Positions 42,490-51,838 of a DNA stretch of 64,000 nt are shown here, one piece after another (within the stretch, counting starts at the first letter, position 1; every line of letters starts with the position of its first letter). The notes under the pieces were generated by a model, which worked only from the letters and a program-made list of their open reading frames with translations, searched no databases and was not told the DNA's origin. The stretch covers positions 434,001 through 498,000 of the forward strand of contig NZ_SPQR01000001.1 of the NCBI RefSeq assembly GCF_004766055.1, read 5' to 3'. The DNA is from Desulfosporosinus sp. Sb-LF (GTDB taxonomy: Bacteria; Bacillota; Desulfitobacteriia; Desulfitobacteriales; Desulfitobacteriaceae). The translations under genes were made by a program, and so were the position numbers.

Positions 42490-43649
42490 ATGAAGAAACA
42501 TGTTCGCCCAATGATTATTCCTTTTATCGTGCAATTCCTGGTCATGGTGGGATTTGGGCTGGTTATTCCGATTCTCCCGTACCTGGTGTAAAAACTAGGC
42601 GGGGGAGCCTTAGCACTCGGTTTATTTATGTCAGCCTATTCAATTATGCAATTTTTCTTTGCTCCTTTTTGGGGCAGACTTTCCGACCGAATCGGCAGAC
42701 GCCCGGTTTTATTAATCGGATTGAGTGGTTATGGTGTAACGTTCTTCCTTTTTGGTTTGGCTAACACTATACCACTCCTCATTGTATTCCGGGCTCTCTC
42801 CGGAATGGTCTCTTCGGCCACCTTACCCACGGTAATGGCCTATCTGGCGGATATTACCGAAGGGGATGATCGGTCAAAGAGTATGGGCATGATAGGTGCT
42901 GCATCGGGTTTGGGAATGATTTTTGGTCCGGCTTTAGGAGGCGTGTTAGGCCAGAATAGTTTCACCTTACCCTTTTTTGTCGCAGGAGGGCTGGCCCTGC
43001 TGGTTTTGCCCTTTGCCTGGGAATTCTTACCGGAGACCCTCACGAACCCTAAAGATAAACCAACAAAGCAAGTACCCAGATTAAGTTTGGCCGTGCTAAA
43101 GGACCCCTTTTTGCCATGAACTTTGCTCTGAATTTTACAATGGCTATGTTTGAGAGTACCTTTGCCTTATTAGCTATGGTGAAGGTTGGCTTTGGCCCGA
43201 AGCAAATGGGAACGACCTTTATGATCCTTGGCATCGCGGGTACGATTGTGCAAGGCTGGCTGATCGGAAAACTGGTTAAACGCTTCGGGGATAGTCCTAT
43301 TTTCAAAACGGGAACAATCTTCAGTGCCTTGGGTATGATCTCTATCCTACTTGCCCCAAATGCCCTGTTACTAGTTACGGCGACTTTACTCCTTATGGTA
43401 GGAACCTCCTTAATGGGACCTACAAGTTCGAGCATGGTGACAAAACAAAGTACTTACGGGCAAGGAACTTCTCTTGGTATCTTTCAATCCTTTGCCAGTC
43501 TGGGTCGTGTTATCGGCCCCATTGCAGGGGGAGCGTTCTATGGGCTCTACATCGGGCTGCCCTATATTGTTGGAGCTATTTTTCTCGGATTAATGCTTCT
43601 TTTTGCCGGACGGAAGATTGGAGTCAAACAAGTTGCACCATTAAAATGA
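42490..43649 (+). pseudogene. MFS transporter with a nonsense codon and a frameshift
   Basis: Starting at ATG 42490 the frame runs PFIVQFLVMVGFGLVIP...PYLV, then TAA at 42589 where family members usually have a polar residue (CAA to TAA would explain it), and continues in the same frame with LGLFMSAYSIMQFFFAPFWG, motif A GRLSDRIGRRP, to LKDPFLP, TGA. The rest (MNFALNFTMAMFESTFALL... to the last helices) is in another frame; loss of one G in TTTTTGGCC restores it. Twelve helices are recognisable overall. A likely efflux pump of the tetracycline/drug type, recently inactivated. Confidence 0.9.
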
Positions 43650-43777
43650 CGCTTTCAATTTTAATAGCTATCATGATCGGCACTAAACGCATTTACTTAA
43701 TGACCGTAACGATTCTTATGATTCCTGCCAGAAGACAAAATTAAACTGGGTAAATTACAAATAAGTGTGAGAAGATA

Positions 43778-44702
43778 GGTAATAATTAGGTCCGAATTAA
43801 TTCCGAACGGGGAATGTTGTTTTGAAGATCATTGATGCCCATTTTCATTTTTCGAATCGGCTTGGCTTTAAAGAAACTGCCAAACATATATCGCAAGTAG
43901 AATTTAGTGCTCATGGGCTAAGACAAGAGTTTGGGCAAGCAGGGGTGGTGGCTGGGATCATCATGGCAACATCTAGGCTGGAACCCGATCAGCCATCGGG
44001 GAGTCAAGAAGAATTTGATTTAGAGGATGGGACTGTAGAAGGTTTACTTTCTTGTGTCGGAGTCAATCCTGAAAAACTAAAGGAAGATCACAATGAACTC
44101 GATTATATTGAAGGGGAACTTAAAAAAAGGTGGGTGACTGGGATTAAACTCTATCCCGGTTATTTTCCGTATTATGTTTATGACCCGATCTATGATCCCA
44201 TCTATGAGCTTGCTCGGAAATACCGGGTTCCCGTGGCGATTCATTGTGGTGATACACAATCCCCCAAAGGACTCTTGAAATACTCCCATCCGTTAACGAT
44301 CGATGAGCTAGCCGTAAAACAAGAGGAGGTCACGTTTGTGATCTGCCATATGGGCGTCCCCTGGGTGATTGATGCGGTAGAGGTCGTGGCCAAGAATCCT
44401 AATGTTTACGCGGACTTATCTGGACTCCTGGCAGGTAATAAAGAGCACGTGATGAAAATGAAAGAGAAAAGGCTTTACATCGAGTATATTCAACAAGCCT
44501 TAGTTATATCGAATCGTTACGATAAAGTTCTCTATGGATCGGACTGGCCACTTGTACCGATTGAACCATATGTGGAATTTATTAAACAGCTTATACCGGA
44601 GGAGTACCATGAGGCTGTGTTTTATCGAAATGCACTTAAGGTTTATCCCAAACTCAATGAAATTTTATAATCGAGTTTGACAACAGGAATGGATTTTGGT
44701 TA
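43778..44702 (+). repeat. Large direct repeat, copy B
   Basis: Nearly identical to 16234-17160 over the amidohydrolase gene plus about 45 bp upstream and about 30 bp downstream. A 32-bp segment immediately before it (43746-43777) also matches 15950-15981, so copy B lacks the 252-bp block of copy A. Identity ends a few codons into the PAS gene present at copy A. Confidence 0.9.
43822..44670 (+). CDS. Amidohydrolase (PF04909 type), copy B
   Basis: 282 residues with the same metal and catalytic motifs as copy A (DAHFHF, IHCGD, ICHMG, GSDWP). The 13 substitutions are mostly conservative and none hits these motifs, so both copies are likely active. TTG start, GGGG upstream. It lacks the PAS partner gene downstream; a strong terminator follows at 44762. 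Confidence 0.85.
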   Translation: MKIIDAHFHFSNRLGFKETAKHISQVEFSAHGLRQEFGQAGVVAGIIMATSRLEPDQPSGSQEEFDLEDGTVEGLLSCVGVNPEKLKEDHNELDYIEGELKKRWVTGIKLYPGYFPYYVYDPIYDPIYELARKYRVPVAIHCGDTQSPKGLLKYSHPLTIDELAVKQEEVTFVICHMGVPWVIDAVEVVAKNPNVYADLSGLLAGNKEHVMKMKEKRLYIEYIQQALVISNRYDKVLYGSDWPLVPIEPYVEFIKQLIPEEYHEAVFYRNALKVYPKLNEIL

Positions 44703-44761
44703 GAGATAATATCTACTGAGGTTTCGAGAGTTGCCATCCATCCAAAAGGAGAACTTGTTAA

Positions 44762-44803
44762 AATGCAGTTGTCAAGGAATACTTGACAACTGCATTAGGT
44801 TTA
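44762..44803 (+). terminator. Strong hairpin, bidirectional terminator
   Basis: AATGCAGTTGTCAAG pairs perfectly with CTTGACAACTGCATT around GAATA; AGGTTTATTT follows. Confidence 0.8.
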
Positions 44804-44950
44804 TTTAGCCTCAGGATTCATATCATTGACAAACAAGCCAACGGCATTCATTTTAAGGTCATCCTTCAGTCCTTTCTTTTTGTGAATATCGCAGATGTTG
44901 ACGGCGCGATCGTCAATACTTTGCAGGCCGTTTCTCTGGCCAGCTTGCTC
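44801..44950 (-). pseudogene. Minus-strand C-terminal fragment, unknown family
   Basis: A start-less minus frame reads GQRNGLQSIDDRAVNICDI then KKKGLKDDLKMNAVGLFVN and DMNPEAK, stop. It reads like the end of a real protein and is placed so that the hairpin at 44762 would terminate it, but I cannot name the family. The plus-strand frame over the same bases has no support. Confidence 0.3.
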
Positions 44951-45077
44951 GGTCTAAATATAAATGACTAGACTATGCTCATGATGTTTAAAAAACAGTG
45001 GAACTTTTTAACCCCAATATGAATCCTAAGTACTGAAATGCATTTCGAATTAAAATAGTTGAGGTGAGGATTAAAGC

Positions 45078-46820
45078 GTGAATATTGATCTGATTGGGCG
45101 GGCTCGGCAGGGTGACCTTGACGCTTGGGAAGTATTAATCCGGGAAATCTATCCCCAGGCTTCCAAACAGGCTTTCTGCCTGCTGAGGGATAAAGATCTG
45201 GCCCAGGACGCCGTACAAAACACTATGCTTAAGGTTTTTAATAACCTGTCAGGTTTAAAAGATGACGGCGCTTTTACCGGTTGGTGGCGGCGGATATTAA
45301 CCAACGAAATATACTTGTTGCTACGCTTCAGCAGTAGGGTAATGTCGGGGATAACACCGGAACTGCTTAACACCGGGGAACTATCTGTCGAGGATGCTGT
45401 CACGCTGAAGTTGGAAATGGGGCAGGCGATTAAAAGGCTTCCTCTGGAACAACAGCAAATTCTGCTTGATATTGATGTAAGAGGATTTAATTTACAGGAA
45501 GCTGCGGAAGAATACAATCTTCCGCTGGGAACGGTCAAGTCGCGGTTGTTCCGGGCCCGGGCTCGTCTGCAGGAGACACTGAAACAGTATAGAAAAAAGC
45601 CAAAGGAGCGAGTCGACATGACTATAGAGTCTTCCGATATAAAGGACCGAATTTGTGACTATTTGGAAGGAACCATGGAGGCTACTGCCAGAAATGCCTT
45701 TGAACAAGAACTGTTGCAAAACCCTGCATGGCAACAGGAGATGAAAAAGCAGAAGGACTTTTTGACATTCTTGCATTTACTGACAGGAAAAATAACCCTT
45801 TCCGTAGCTGAGATTAAGGATAAGGTGCAGGCGGTGATAGAGAAAACAGAGGATTACGAGGAAATCGTGGATGCTACTTTCTTTGAGCAGGGAAAACCGT
45901 CGACCGTGACCTCTCATATCTGGTTCAAGAAGCCTGATCGCTATCGGACAGACGGGGACAGTGCGGCAACAGGTCCCATTACGGTAATTATGAAAGATGG
46001 AATAATGCTGAGTTGGCTTGCCGATAAGCGCCACGTCAGAAAACTCATTTTAAGCCAGGAATACAGAGAACGTGGCAACTTTAGTTTCCCGGACAGCCTC
46101 AAAGCGATGGCCGAGAATAAATCCAGCCGGATCTTAGGTACGGAATACCTGCAAGGCCGGCCGGTTCTTCATGTACAATTCAGCGAACAAGTTCCAGGGT
46201 TGGGGGAAATGAATACTCATCACTGGATGGACAAAGAAACCTGGATGCCAATACGAACGGAATATTATAATGTCAAAGGAGAGCTGGTAAACCGCCGAGA
46301 AGTGAGAGAGCTTCGCCTCAATCAGGGATTGCCTGATTCCCTGTTTGAACTGGATCTTCCTGAAGGGGTAACCCTTGAGGAAGAAAACAGTCAAGTCGTC
46401 AATCTTCCTCAGGATATAACGCTGACTGAGGCAGCAGAGCGTTTTGATCAAGCGCCATATGTTTTGGCTGGTCAGAATTATAAGATCAAACATCAATGGG
46501 TTGAAGTAAAAGAGGGTAAAGGTGTTCTGCTCAGTATGTATTCCGTCCTCGGTGAGCAAAACCCGTTGTTGATTGTCACACAAGGGCCTGTGCCGCATAC
46601 CAATCTGCCTCCAAATGCAAGCACGGAACCCGTAGAACTTAAGTTTGACGGCAGGAAAGCAACAGGAGGACTCATCAAGATCGAATTGGTGGGTGTCAAA
46701 TACATGCTCGATTGGCAGGACAATGGTTACTATTATTCCTGCGGCGGGCAGCTCGAAAAGGATGAATTGCTCAAAATCCCCGGAAAGTTGACCCAGGCAG
46801 AATGGAAATTTCTACCGTAG
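45078..46820 (+). CDS. ECF sigma factor in frame with anti-sigma/LolA-like and DUF4367-like region
   Basis: 580 codons. Residues about 10-75 are sigma-70 region 2 (LAQDAVQNTMLKVFNNL, FTGWWRRILTNE) and about 115-168 region 4 (LPLEQQQILLDIDVRGFNLQ, LGTVKSRLFRARARL). From residue 181 a new module starts: a short helical part resembling a Cys-less anti-sigma N-terminus (IKDRICDYLEG), then an RseB/LolA-like beta region (about 240-430) and a DUF4367-like end. No membrane helix separates them, although such regions are normally exported. An internal ATG at 45618 has AAAGGAG 9 nt upstream, so the second half may also be made alone. GTG start. Confidence 0.75.
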   Translation: MNIDLIGRARQGDLDAWEVLIREIYPQASKQAFCLLRDKDLAQDAVQNTMLKVFNNLSGLKDDGAFTGWWRRILTNEIYLLLRFSSRVMSGITPELLNTGELSVEDAVTLKLEMGQAIKRLPLEQQQILLDIDVRGFNLQEAAEEYNLPLGTVKSRLFRARARLQETLKQYRKKPKERVDMTIESSDIKDRICDYLEGTMEATARNAFEQELLQNPAWQQEMKKQKDFLTFLHLLTGKITLSVAEIKDKVQAVIEKTEDYEEIVDATFFEQGKPSTVTSHIWFKKPDRYRTDGDSAATGPITVIMKDGIMLSWLADKRHVRKLILSQEYRERGNFSFPDSLKAMAENKSSRILGTEYLQGRPVLHVQFSEQVPGLGEMNTHHWMDKETWMPIRTEYYNVKGELVNRREVRELRLNQGLPDSLFELDLPEGVTLEEENSQVVNLPQDITLTEAAERFDQAPYVLAGQNYKIKHQWVEVKEGKGVLLSMYSVLGEQNPLLIVTQGPVPHTNLPPNASTEPVELKFDGRKATGGLIKIELVGVKYMLDWQDNGYYYSCGGQLEKDELLKIPGKLTQAEWKFLP

Positions 46821-46876
46821 CGCTTGGAGCAGTTGGACTGTAGCGGCCAGCTCAGCTACTCGATCCTCTTGCTTTA

Positions 46877-47021
46877 GAATCAAGCGCTACTTTCTGCCGA
46901 TAAAAAGGACTCAGAATATTCCATGGAAGGAAAGTCAACATATGTGTTTAAGAAAAATTCACAAGGGGAATGGTTTTGTGCAATAGATAACTCATATGGT
47001 ACAGATTTAATCAATAAGTAG
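46877..47021 (+). pseudogene. NTF2/SnoaL-like (YybH-type) C-terminal fragment
   Basis: A start-less frame reads [18 protein letters not shown] then [12 protein letters not shown], the last strands of YybH/SgcJ-type NTF2-like proteins. Preceding residues ([13 protein letters not shown]) belong to the same fold. The N-terminal two thirds are missing. Confidence 0.55.
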
Positions 47022-47200
47022 AAAGTTACCGATTGGAGCGTAATAATCTGCGTTACTTTTATGTCGTACCATTTGCTAAAAACGCCTTTCAATTGTTACT
47101 TTAGTCACTTGTCGATCCCGGGTTATAAGAAATTATCATCTTTGCTTGAAAAAATATTTGGGCACTAATCAGGTTATAGAACTTGATTGGTGCCCTTTTA

Positions 47201-47627
47201 CATAGTTATTGAAAAATTTGGTGATTGGTGGAAGGAGATACAGGAAGTTCGGCGAAAAAGAAAGTATAAGTCAAACATTTCCGTTATATCAAGATTACAG
47301 GGATGGTTCGATTATCACGATGATCTTGAGCCGGTTGCTTATTTCATTCAGTTAAATTGCTTAAAACGATAAAAGAATTCACGGCCGAAACCATTACTGA
47401 ACAGCAAAAGGAAGAAATATATTCGAAACTACTAGGTTTAAATATAAGTGATAAGGAAGTCAGAACTCAGCATGTCGAAGGAATACATAAAAAGAAAGCA
47501 GAAAAAGTGAGTTAAATTGGCGCTAATAGTTGTCCTAAATGTGGTGGTGTGAGTTAATCACGAGAAAGGGCAAATATGGAGATTTTAAGGGGTGCAAAAA
47601 TTATCCGAAGTGAGGTTTGCGATAACC
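47201..47627 (+). pseudogene. NERD-type protein with zinc finger, degraded
   Basis: Pieces in successive frames: FGDWWKEIQEVRRKRKY, TIKEFTAETITEQQKEEIY with SKLLGLNISDKEVRTQHVE, then CPKCGG and, after a shift, LITRKGKYGDFKGCKNYP with the final Cys codon followed by TGA. The pattern CPxCGG...L..R.GKYG.F.GC..YP.C is the topoisomerase-type zinc finger that ends NERD-domain proteins. Several frameshifts and stops. Confidence 0.65.
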
Positions 47628-47780
47628 AACTAGGCAATGAATCTTGATTTCAGTGAAAGTGGAGTTATCGAGTATGAGTGCCAATATTGTCTATAACTGG
47701 AGGCTACGCTTAGCTTAGGCTAAGTCATAGTTAGTAGGATAATGTGCAGTTGTTAATAGGATATATAGGTTAACGAGAAA

Positions 47781-48863
47781 TCATTGTAAACTTAATGGCA
47801 ACCAGACATTAAAGCTAAGGGTTTCATTTTCAGCTTCTGCCCAAATTGACCCATCATGTAGTTCTACAATACTCTTTGCGATAGCTAGTCCTAAACCTGT
47901 ACCGCCTGTTTCTTTTGACCTGGATTTTTCAAATCTATAAAATCGGTCAAATAGATGGGCTAAGCTTTCAGCATCAATAGACTTAGCTCTGTTTTTTATG
48001 GCCATTCTTACTCCGTTGTTTTCCGAAAAAAGACTTACAGCGACAATTCCAGGCTTAAGACTGTATTTTAGTGCATTCCCCAATAAATTTTCTATAACTC
48101 TTACATATTTCTCAGGGTCGATTTTTACAAAGTATTTATCATTGGGGATAGAAGGCTGTAAATTTAGATGTTCTTTGTCAAACAGAGGTCCATAGTCCAC
48201 TACAATTTGCTGAACGATATCGTTTAGGCATAATCTTTTATAATTTAATTCAATTTCCTTTCCCTGAAGCTTTGTGTACTCAAACAGGTTTTCAATTAAG
48301 TCTTCAAGCATTTCGGTTCTACCAAAAGCAATGTTTATATAAGTTTCAAGCTCTTCTAAAGTCTTATATTGTTTATCCTTTAACAATTGAAGATACCCTT
48401 TGATTGATGTTAACGGAGTTCGTAAATCATGGGAAACGTCACTAATTAGTTCACTTTTACTATTTTCAATTTCTCTTTCATGGTCAAATTTTGACTTTAA
48501 CTCTTGCGACATTAAATTAATGTTTAGGCAGAGGTCTGAAATTTCATCATTACCTCGGATTTCAATCGTCGAACCGAACTCTTCGTGAGCAATATATTTA
48601 ACTCGTTGAGAAATATATTTAAGGTATTTGATTTTCCTGTTAATAATAAGAAAGAAGGTAAGGACAAAGATTCCAATGCTAATAACAAATACTGACAATG
48701 AAATAGCAATAAGAATGTTAACACTCTTTTCTTGGATATTAAAAACATTATTCAACCATGATATAAAATTAAAAATAATTATGGTGGCTCCTAATGAAAC
48801 AAAAAAACTCAGTATAATTGCCAAAAATAATTGTAGACTAATTTTAGTTCGTATTTTATTCAA
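47781..48863 (-). CDS. Membrane sensor histidine kinase
   Basis: 360 residues. Two membrane helices (about 9-34 and 47-74) with a very short external loop, HAMP-like segment (about 75-125), HisKA box SDVSHDLRTPLTSIKGYLQL with His145, HATPase with NLLGNALKYS, FDRFYR and GGTGLGLAI. The short loop suggests sensing within the membrane. TTG start overlapping the response-regulator stop by 8 nt. Fourth gene of a minus-strand operon with methyltransferase and DedA genes. Confidence 0.9.
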   Translation of the reverse strand: MNKIRTKISLQLFLAIILSFFVSLGATIIIFNFISWLNNVFNIQEKSVNILIAISLSVFVISIGIFVLTFFLIINRKIKYLKYISQRVKYIAHEEFGSTIEIRGNDEISDLCLNINLMSQELKSKFDHEREIENSKSELISDVSHDLRTPLTSIKGYLQLLKDKQYKTLEELETYINIAFGRTEMLEDLIENLFEYTKLQGKEIELNYKRLCLNDIVQQIVVDYGPLFDKEHLNLQPSIPNDKYFVKIDPEKYVRVIENLLGNALKYSLKPGIVAVSLFSENNGVRMAIKNRAKSIDAESLAHLFDRFYRFEKSRSKETGGTGLGLAIAKSIVELHDGSIWAEAENETLSFNVWLPLSLQ

Positions 48864-49560
48864 TTTTGTATCCGACTCCCCAAACGTTTTTAATGTATTT
48901 AGGCTTACGAGGATTATCCTCTATTTTTTCACGGATATTACGAATATGAACCATGACGGTATTCTCAGATTCCATCATTGGTTCTTTCCACACACTCTCA
49001 TAAATCCGTTCACTGCTAAAAACCATTCCCTTATGACGTGTGAGCAGCTCTAAAATAGCAAATTCCTTGGGAGTAAGTTTAACGTCTTTCTTATTAACTC
49101 TGACTTGATGAGTTGATGTATTGATTTTTAAATTGCCAATATCTATTTCATTTTCGTAGGCAGCATCTGTGTATTCATTTGAGTGATTAAAACGAAGGTA
49201 ACGTCTTAACTGGGACTTAACTCTGGCAACCAGCTCCAGGGGATTGAAAGGTTTTGTCATATAATCATCAGCTCCAACGCTGAGTCCGTGAATTTTATGC
49301 ATATCCTCAGTCTTTGCTGATAACATTATAATCGGTACTTGGTTTTCTTCACGAATTTTTAGACACGCTTGAATCCCGTCAAGTTTAGGCATCATGACAT
49401 CCAATATTATAAGTTGTACATTATTACTAGAAAGTATCTCCAGAGCTTCCAAACCATCTCCAGCTTTAATGACTTGAAATCCCTCATTCTTTAGGTAGAC
49501 TTCAATAAGATTACGTATCTCAGTATCATCATCAATCACTAAAATTACGGGTTGTTCCAT
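48856..49560 (-). CDS. OmpR/PhoB-type response regulator
   Basis: 234 residues. Receiver with acidic pocket DDD at 10-12, Asp54 in LDVMMPKLDG and Lys103 in MTKPF; C-terminal winged helix (about 135-232, LTPKEFAILELLTRHKG, VMVHIRNIREKI, VWGVGYKIE). AGGAGG is 7 nt before the ATG. Pairs with the overlapping kinase gene. The sequence is of the VanR/ResD-like branch; the targets probably include its own operon. Confidence 0.92.
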   Translation of the reverse strand: MEQPVILVIDDDTEIRNLIEVYLKNEGFQVIKAGDGLEALEILSSNNVQLIILDVMMPKLDGIQACLKIREENQVPIIMLSAKTEDMHKIHGLSVGADDYMTKPFNPLELVARVKSQLRRYLRFNHSNEYTDAAYENEIDIGNLKINTSTHQVRVNKKDVKLTPKEFAILELLTRHKGMVFSSERIYESVWKEPMMESENTVMVHIRNIREKIEDNPRKPKYIKNVWGVGYKIE

Positions 49561-49570
49561 GATAAACCTC

Positions 49571-50173
49571 CTAAACAGTTGGGCTTGGTTTTACATAACG
49601 ATATAAGCGAAAGACTATGAGAACTATAAATAATAAGCCAAGTGTATACCAACCATACTTTTCGACCAGGATACCAAGTTGTTCAATATGATTTCCAAAT
49701 AGCCTTCCCAGAAAGAAATAGATTAAGGTCCATATTAAGCCTGTTGAGTAAGAATATAATGCATATTTAGGATAAGGCATTTTGCCGATTCCAACAAGGT
49801 ATGGCATTAGATGGCGAACAACTGGCAGAAAGTAACTAATAACTAGAGCATACTGTCCGAATTTTTCAAGTATATCTTGGGATTTATAAAGATAGCTCTT
49901 GGTTGATTGCTTATTCTTAATTATTCGATTAAGAATTCTTACACCTATACGATTTCCTAGGATATATCCTAAAGATAAACCTGATATTACTCCCATATAC
50001 GTAAGAATAAACGCTGGAATCGGGTTAAGTAACCCAAGGGTAGTCGCTAATCCGCCTGTCATCACAATGGCTTCATCAGGAATGGGCATCCCAACAATCC
50101 CCAGCCATAATGCAAAGAACAAGGCTAGATAGCCGTAATGTCCAATTAAATTAAGTAATATATCGTAATACAC
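49571..50173 (-). CDS. DedA-family membrane protein
   Basis: 200 residues, with re-entrant and membrane helices of the DedA/SNARE-associated fold: GMPIPDEAIVMTGGL (the E...G motif), LGYILGNRIG, and VISYFLPVVRHLMPYLVG (the conserved R-H-P loop). DedA proteins are proposed lipid scramblases/transporters tied to undecaprenyl-phosphate recycling and cationic peptide resistance. AAGGAGG before the ATG. It is 10 bp upstream of the response regulator and 12 bp downstream of the methyltransferase gene. Confidence 0.9.
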   Translation of the reverse strand: MYYDILLNLIGHYGYLALFFALWLGIVGMPIPDEAIVMTGGLATTLGLLNPIPAFILTYMGVISGLSLGYILGNRIGVRILNRIIKNKQSTKSYLYKSQDILEKFGQYALVISYFLPVVRHLMPYLVGIGKMPYPKYALYSYSTGLIWTLIYFFLGRLFGNHIEQLGILVEKYGWYTLGLLFIVLIVFRLYRYVKPSPTV

Positions 50174-50185
50174 TTCATTTCCTCC

Positions 50186-50767
50186 TTACTTATGACAGAC
50201 GTAGACGAAGGCAGGGGGAAGATTAAGTGGGACAAAGGAAATCTCAACCTTTGAGAAATTATTCTTTAGTAACGTTTTCATCTGCTGCGAATATTGGAAC
50301 GCAACAAAGATTCCGTTCGGTTTTAAAGAGTCTATAACAACATCAATAATTCGTTTCCGAACAGAAGTTTCAAACAGTGCGAAGGGTAATCCTGAAACAA
50401 CGGCATCAAGCGAACCCATTTCAGCCGATTGGAGCTGTTCGGATAATGTTAGTGCATCTTCAAAATACATCATTTCAGGATAACAAGTCTTCAGTTTGCA
50501 ACGCATCTCATTGTCTTTTTCAAACACAGCAGCTTTGCAATCAGGATGCTTAACTGAGTGAATATATTTTGTGAACGCACCCGTACCTGCACCCAACTCG
50601 GCAATAGACCTAATACTACTCCAATCGAGGGGTTCGAGCATTTTAGCAGCAAGAAATTTCGAACTAGGTGTAACACTCCCTACTTGAAATGGGGATTCCA
50701 TGAATTTAAATAGAAAAAATAATTTGTTAGCTAAATTTGAGCTGAGATTGGAATTTGTAATTTCCAT
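50186..50767 (-). CDS. SAM-dependent methyltransferase (phospholipid/rRNA-adenine type)
   Basis: 193 residues. SAM-binding motif I IAELGAGTGAFTKYI (about 56-70), acidic motif AVFEKD (about 84-89) and motif IV-like VVSGLPFALF (about 122-131). The N-terminal segment (FLFKFMESPFQVGSVTPSS) is that of PmtA-like phosphatidylethanolamine N-methyltransferases. The ATG at 50767 is chosen for its AAAGGGAG site. With DedA and a two-component system it forms a membrane-lipid or envelope-stress operon, which is inference. Confidence 0.85.
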   Translation of the reverse strand: MEITNSNLSSNLANKLFFLFKFMESPFQVGSVTPSSKFLAAKMLEPLDWSSIRSIAELGAGTGAFTKYIHSVKHPDCKAAVFEKDNEMRCKLKTCYPEMMYFEDALTLSEQLQSAEMGSLDAVVSGLPFALFETSVRKRIIDVVIDSLKPNGIFVAFQYSQQMKTLLKNNFSKVEISFVPLNLPPAFVYVCHK

Positions 50768-51041
50768 GTTTTCACTCCCTTTCAATGAAACTAATAATAC
50801 TTGATAAAAATAAAGTTTTAGGGAGGGAAAATCTAAAGACTTTCTGAAGTTTTAACACATGGACATTTCGAGCGAAAAAATATACCCTTCATCAATTATC
50901 GAAGGGTAATAAAAAATCTATTTTCATCTGTAACAGTAATTGGCACTATTCCACTTTCTATCCCGAATAGGTGTAATTCCTGTTATTCTTAAACTGGTAC
51001 CATCATAGGTAGGGAAAATTTAACCGAAAAGGAGAAAATTG

Positions 51042-51361
51042 ATGAGTCGAGGATTAGAAGCTGTTTATAAGTTATTAAATCTTGAAAATGGAAAAGCCAT
51101 ATTTGCCTATTCTGGAGACGACTTTAGTTTCCGTATGATAAAGAAATTGCCCGCTCTTATGATGGTCGAATTGAAATTTTATTATCAGCATTTGAGGATG
51201 ATGAAATAAAATCAGAGAAGGCTAAAATCGTAAAAGATTGCTTCTATGCCTGTAAGAATATGTACGGAACGGATATATTAGGGCTAATGACCATCAGACA
51301 TATATTTAGGAAATATAAAGAGACCAGAGAAATACCGATGGAAGGGCATTGGGTTGCATAA
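51042..51361 (+). pseudogene. Hypothetical gene with a frameshift
   Basis: AAAGGAG then ATG: MSRGLEAVYKLLNLENGKA followed by IFAYSGDDFSF in one frame; the continuation FPYDKEIARSYDGRIEILL, then EDDEIKSEKAKIVKDCFYA and IFRKYKETREIPMEGHW, is in another. A single insertion or deletion near 51130 separates them. No family recognised, but the continuous sense across the shift shows a recently broken gene of about 105 codons. Confidence 0.65.
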
Positions 51362-51419
51362 TAAAATAACTGGGGTCGAACATACTTAATTCACGTTATT
51401 CTTAAACCCGTAAGTACAA

Positions 51420-51452
51420 ATGCCGCCTAATCTCTAAGTTTTAGGGCGGCAT
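51420..51452 (+). terminator. Hairpin, probable bidirectional terminator
   Basis: ATGCCGCCTAA pairs with TTAGGGCGGCAT (one bulge). It separates the broken gene from the minus-strand integrase remnant. Confidence 0.6.
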
Positions 51453-51544
51453 CAACAAGAAAACCGAAATAATCTTATAGCTCAGTTGAGGGAAATCACT
51501 TAATTAAACATCATTGCAAGAGGGTTGGAATTTACAGCAGACTG

Positions 51545-51838
51545 CTATTGATGCTCATCAATATGGGTATATATCTCAGTAGTTGCTACGCTCTCATGCC
51601 CAAGAATCTGTTGAAGTGATCGTATGTCAACCCGTCCATATTTGTACATAAGTGTTGCGGCCGTATGCCGGAGCTTATGAGTCGATATGGATTTAGGGTC
51701 AAGACCAGATGCAATAATATATTTTTTAACAACATTTTGAATAGCTTTGGTTGTCATCCTCCTGTTATTTCTTGAAATAAATAATGCATTGGTAGGTATA
51801 TCGATGGACTTCCGTATTTGAATCCATTTATTGACTAT
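51545..51838 (-). pseudogene. Tyrosine recombinase, C-terminal catalytic fragment
   Basis: An open minus-strand frame reads VNKWIQIRKSIDIPTNAL, SRNNRRMTTKAIQNVV, HKLRHTAATLMYKYGR, LQQILGHESVATTEIYTHI. The HxxR, GHE and catalytic Tyr are present, but the N-terminal half with the first catalytic Arg ends at stops near 51840. Without that Arg it cannot recombine DNA. First of three integrase remnants near the tRNA-Leu gene. Confidence 0.85.

Noticed and set aside
44783-44971. 62-codon plus-strand ORF
   Set aside because: No ribosome site; the minus strand of the same bases gives a more protein-like sequence.
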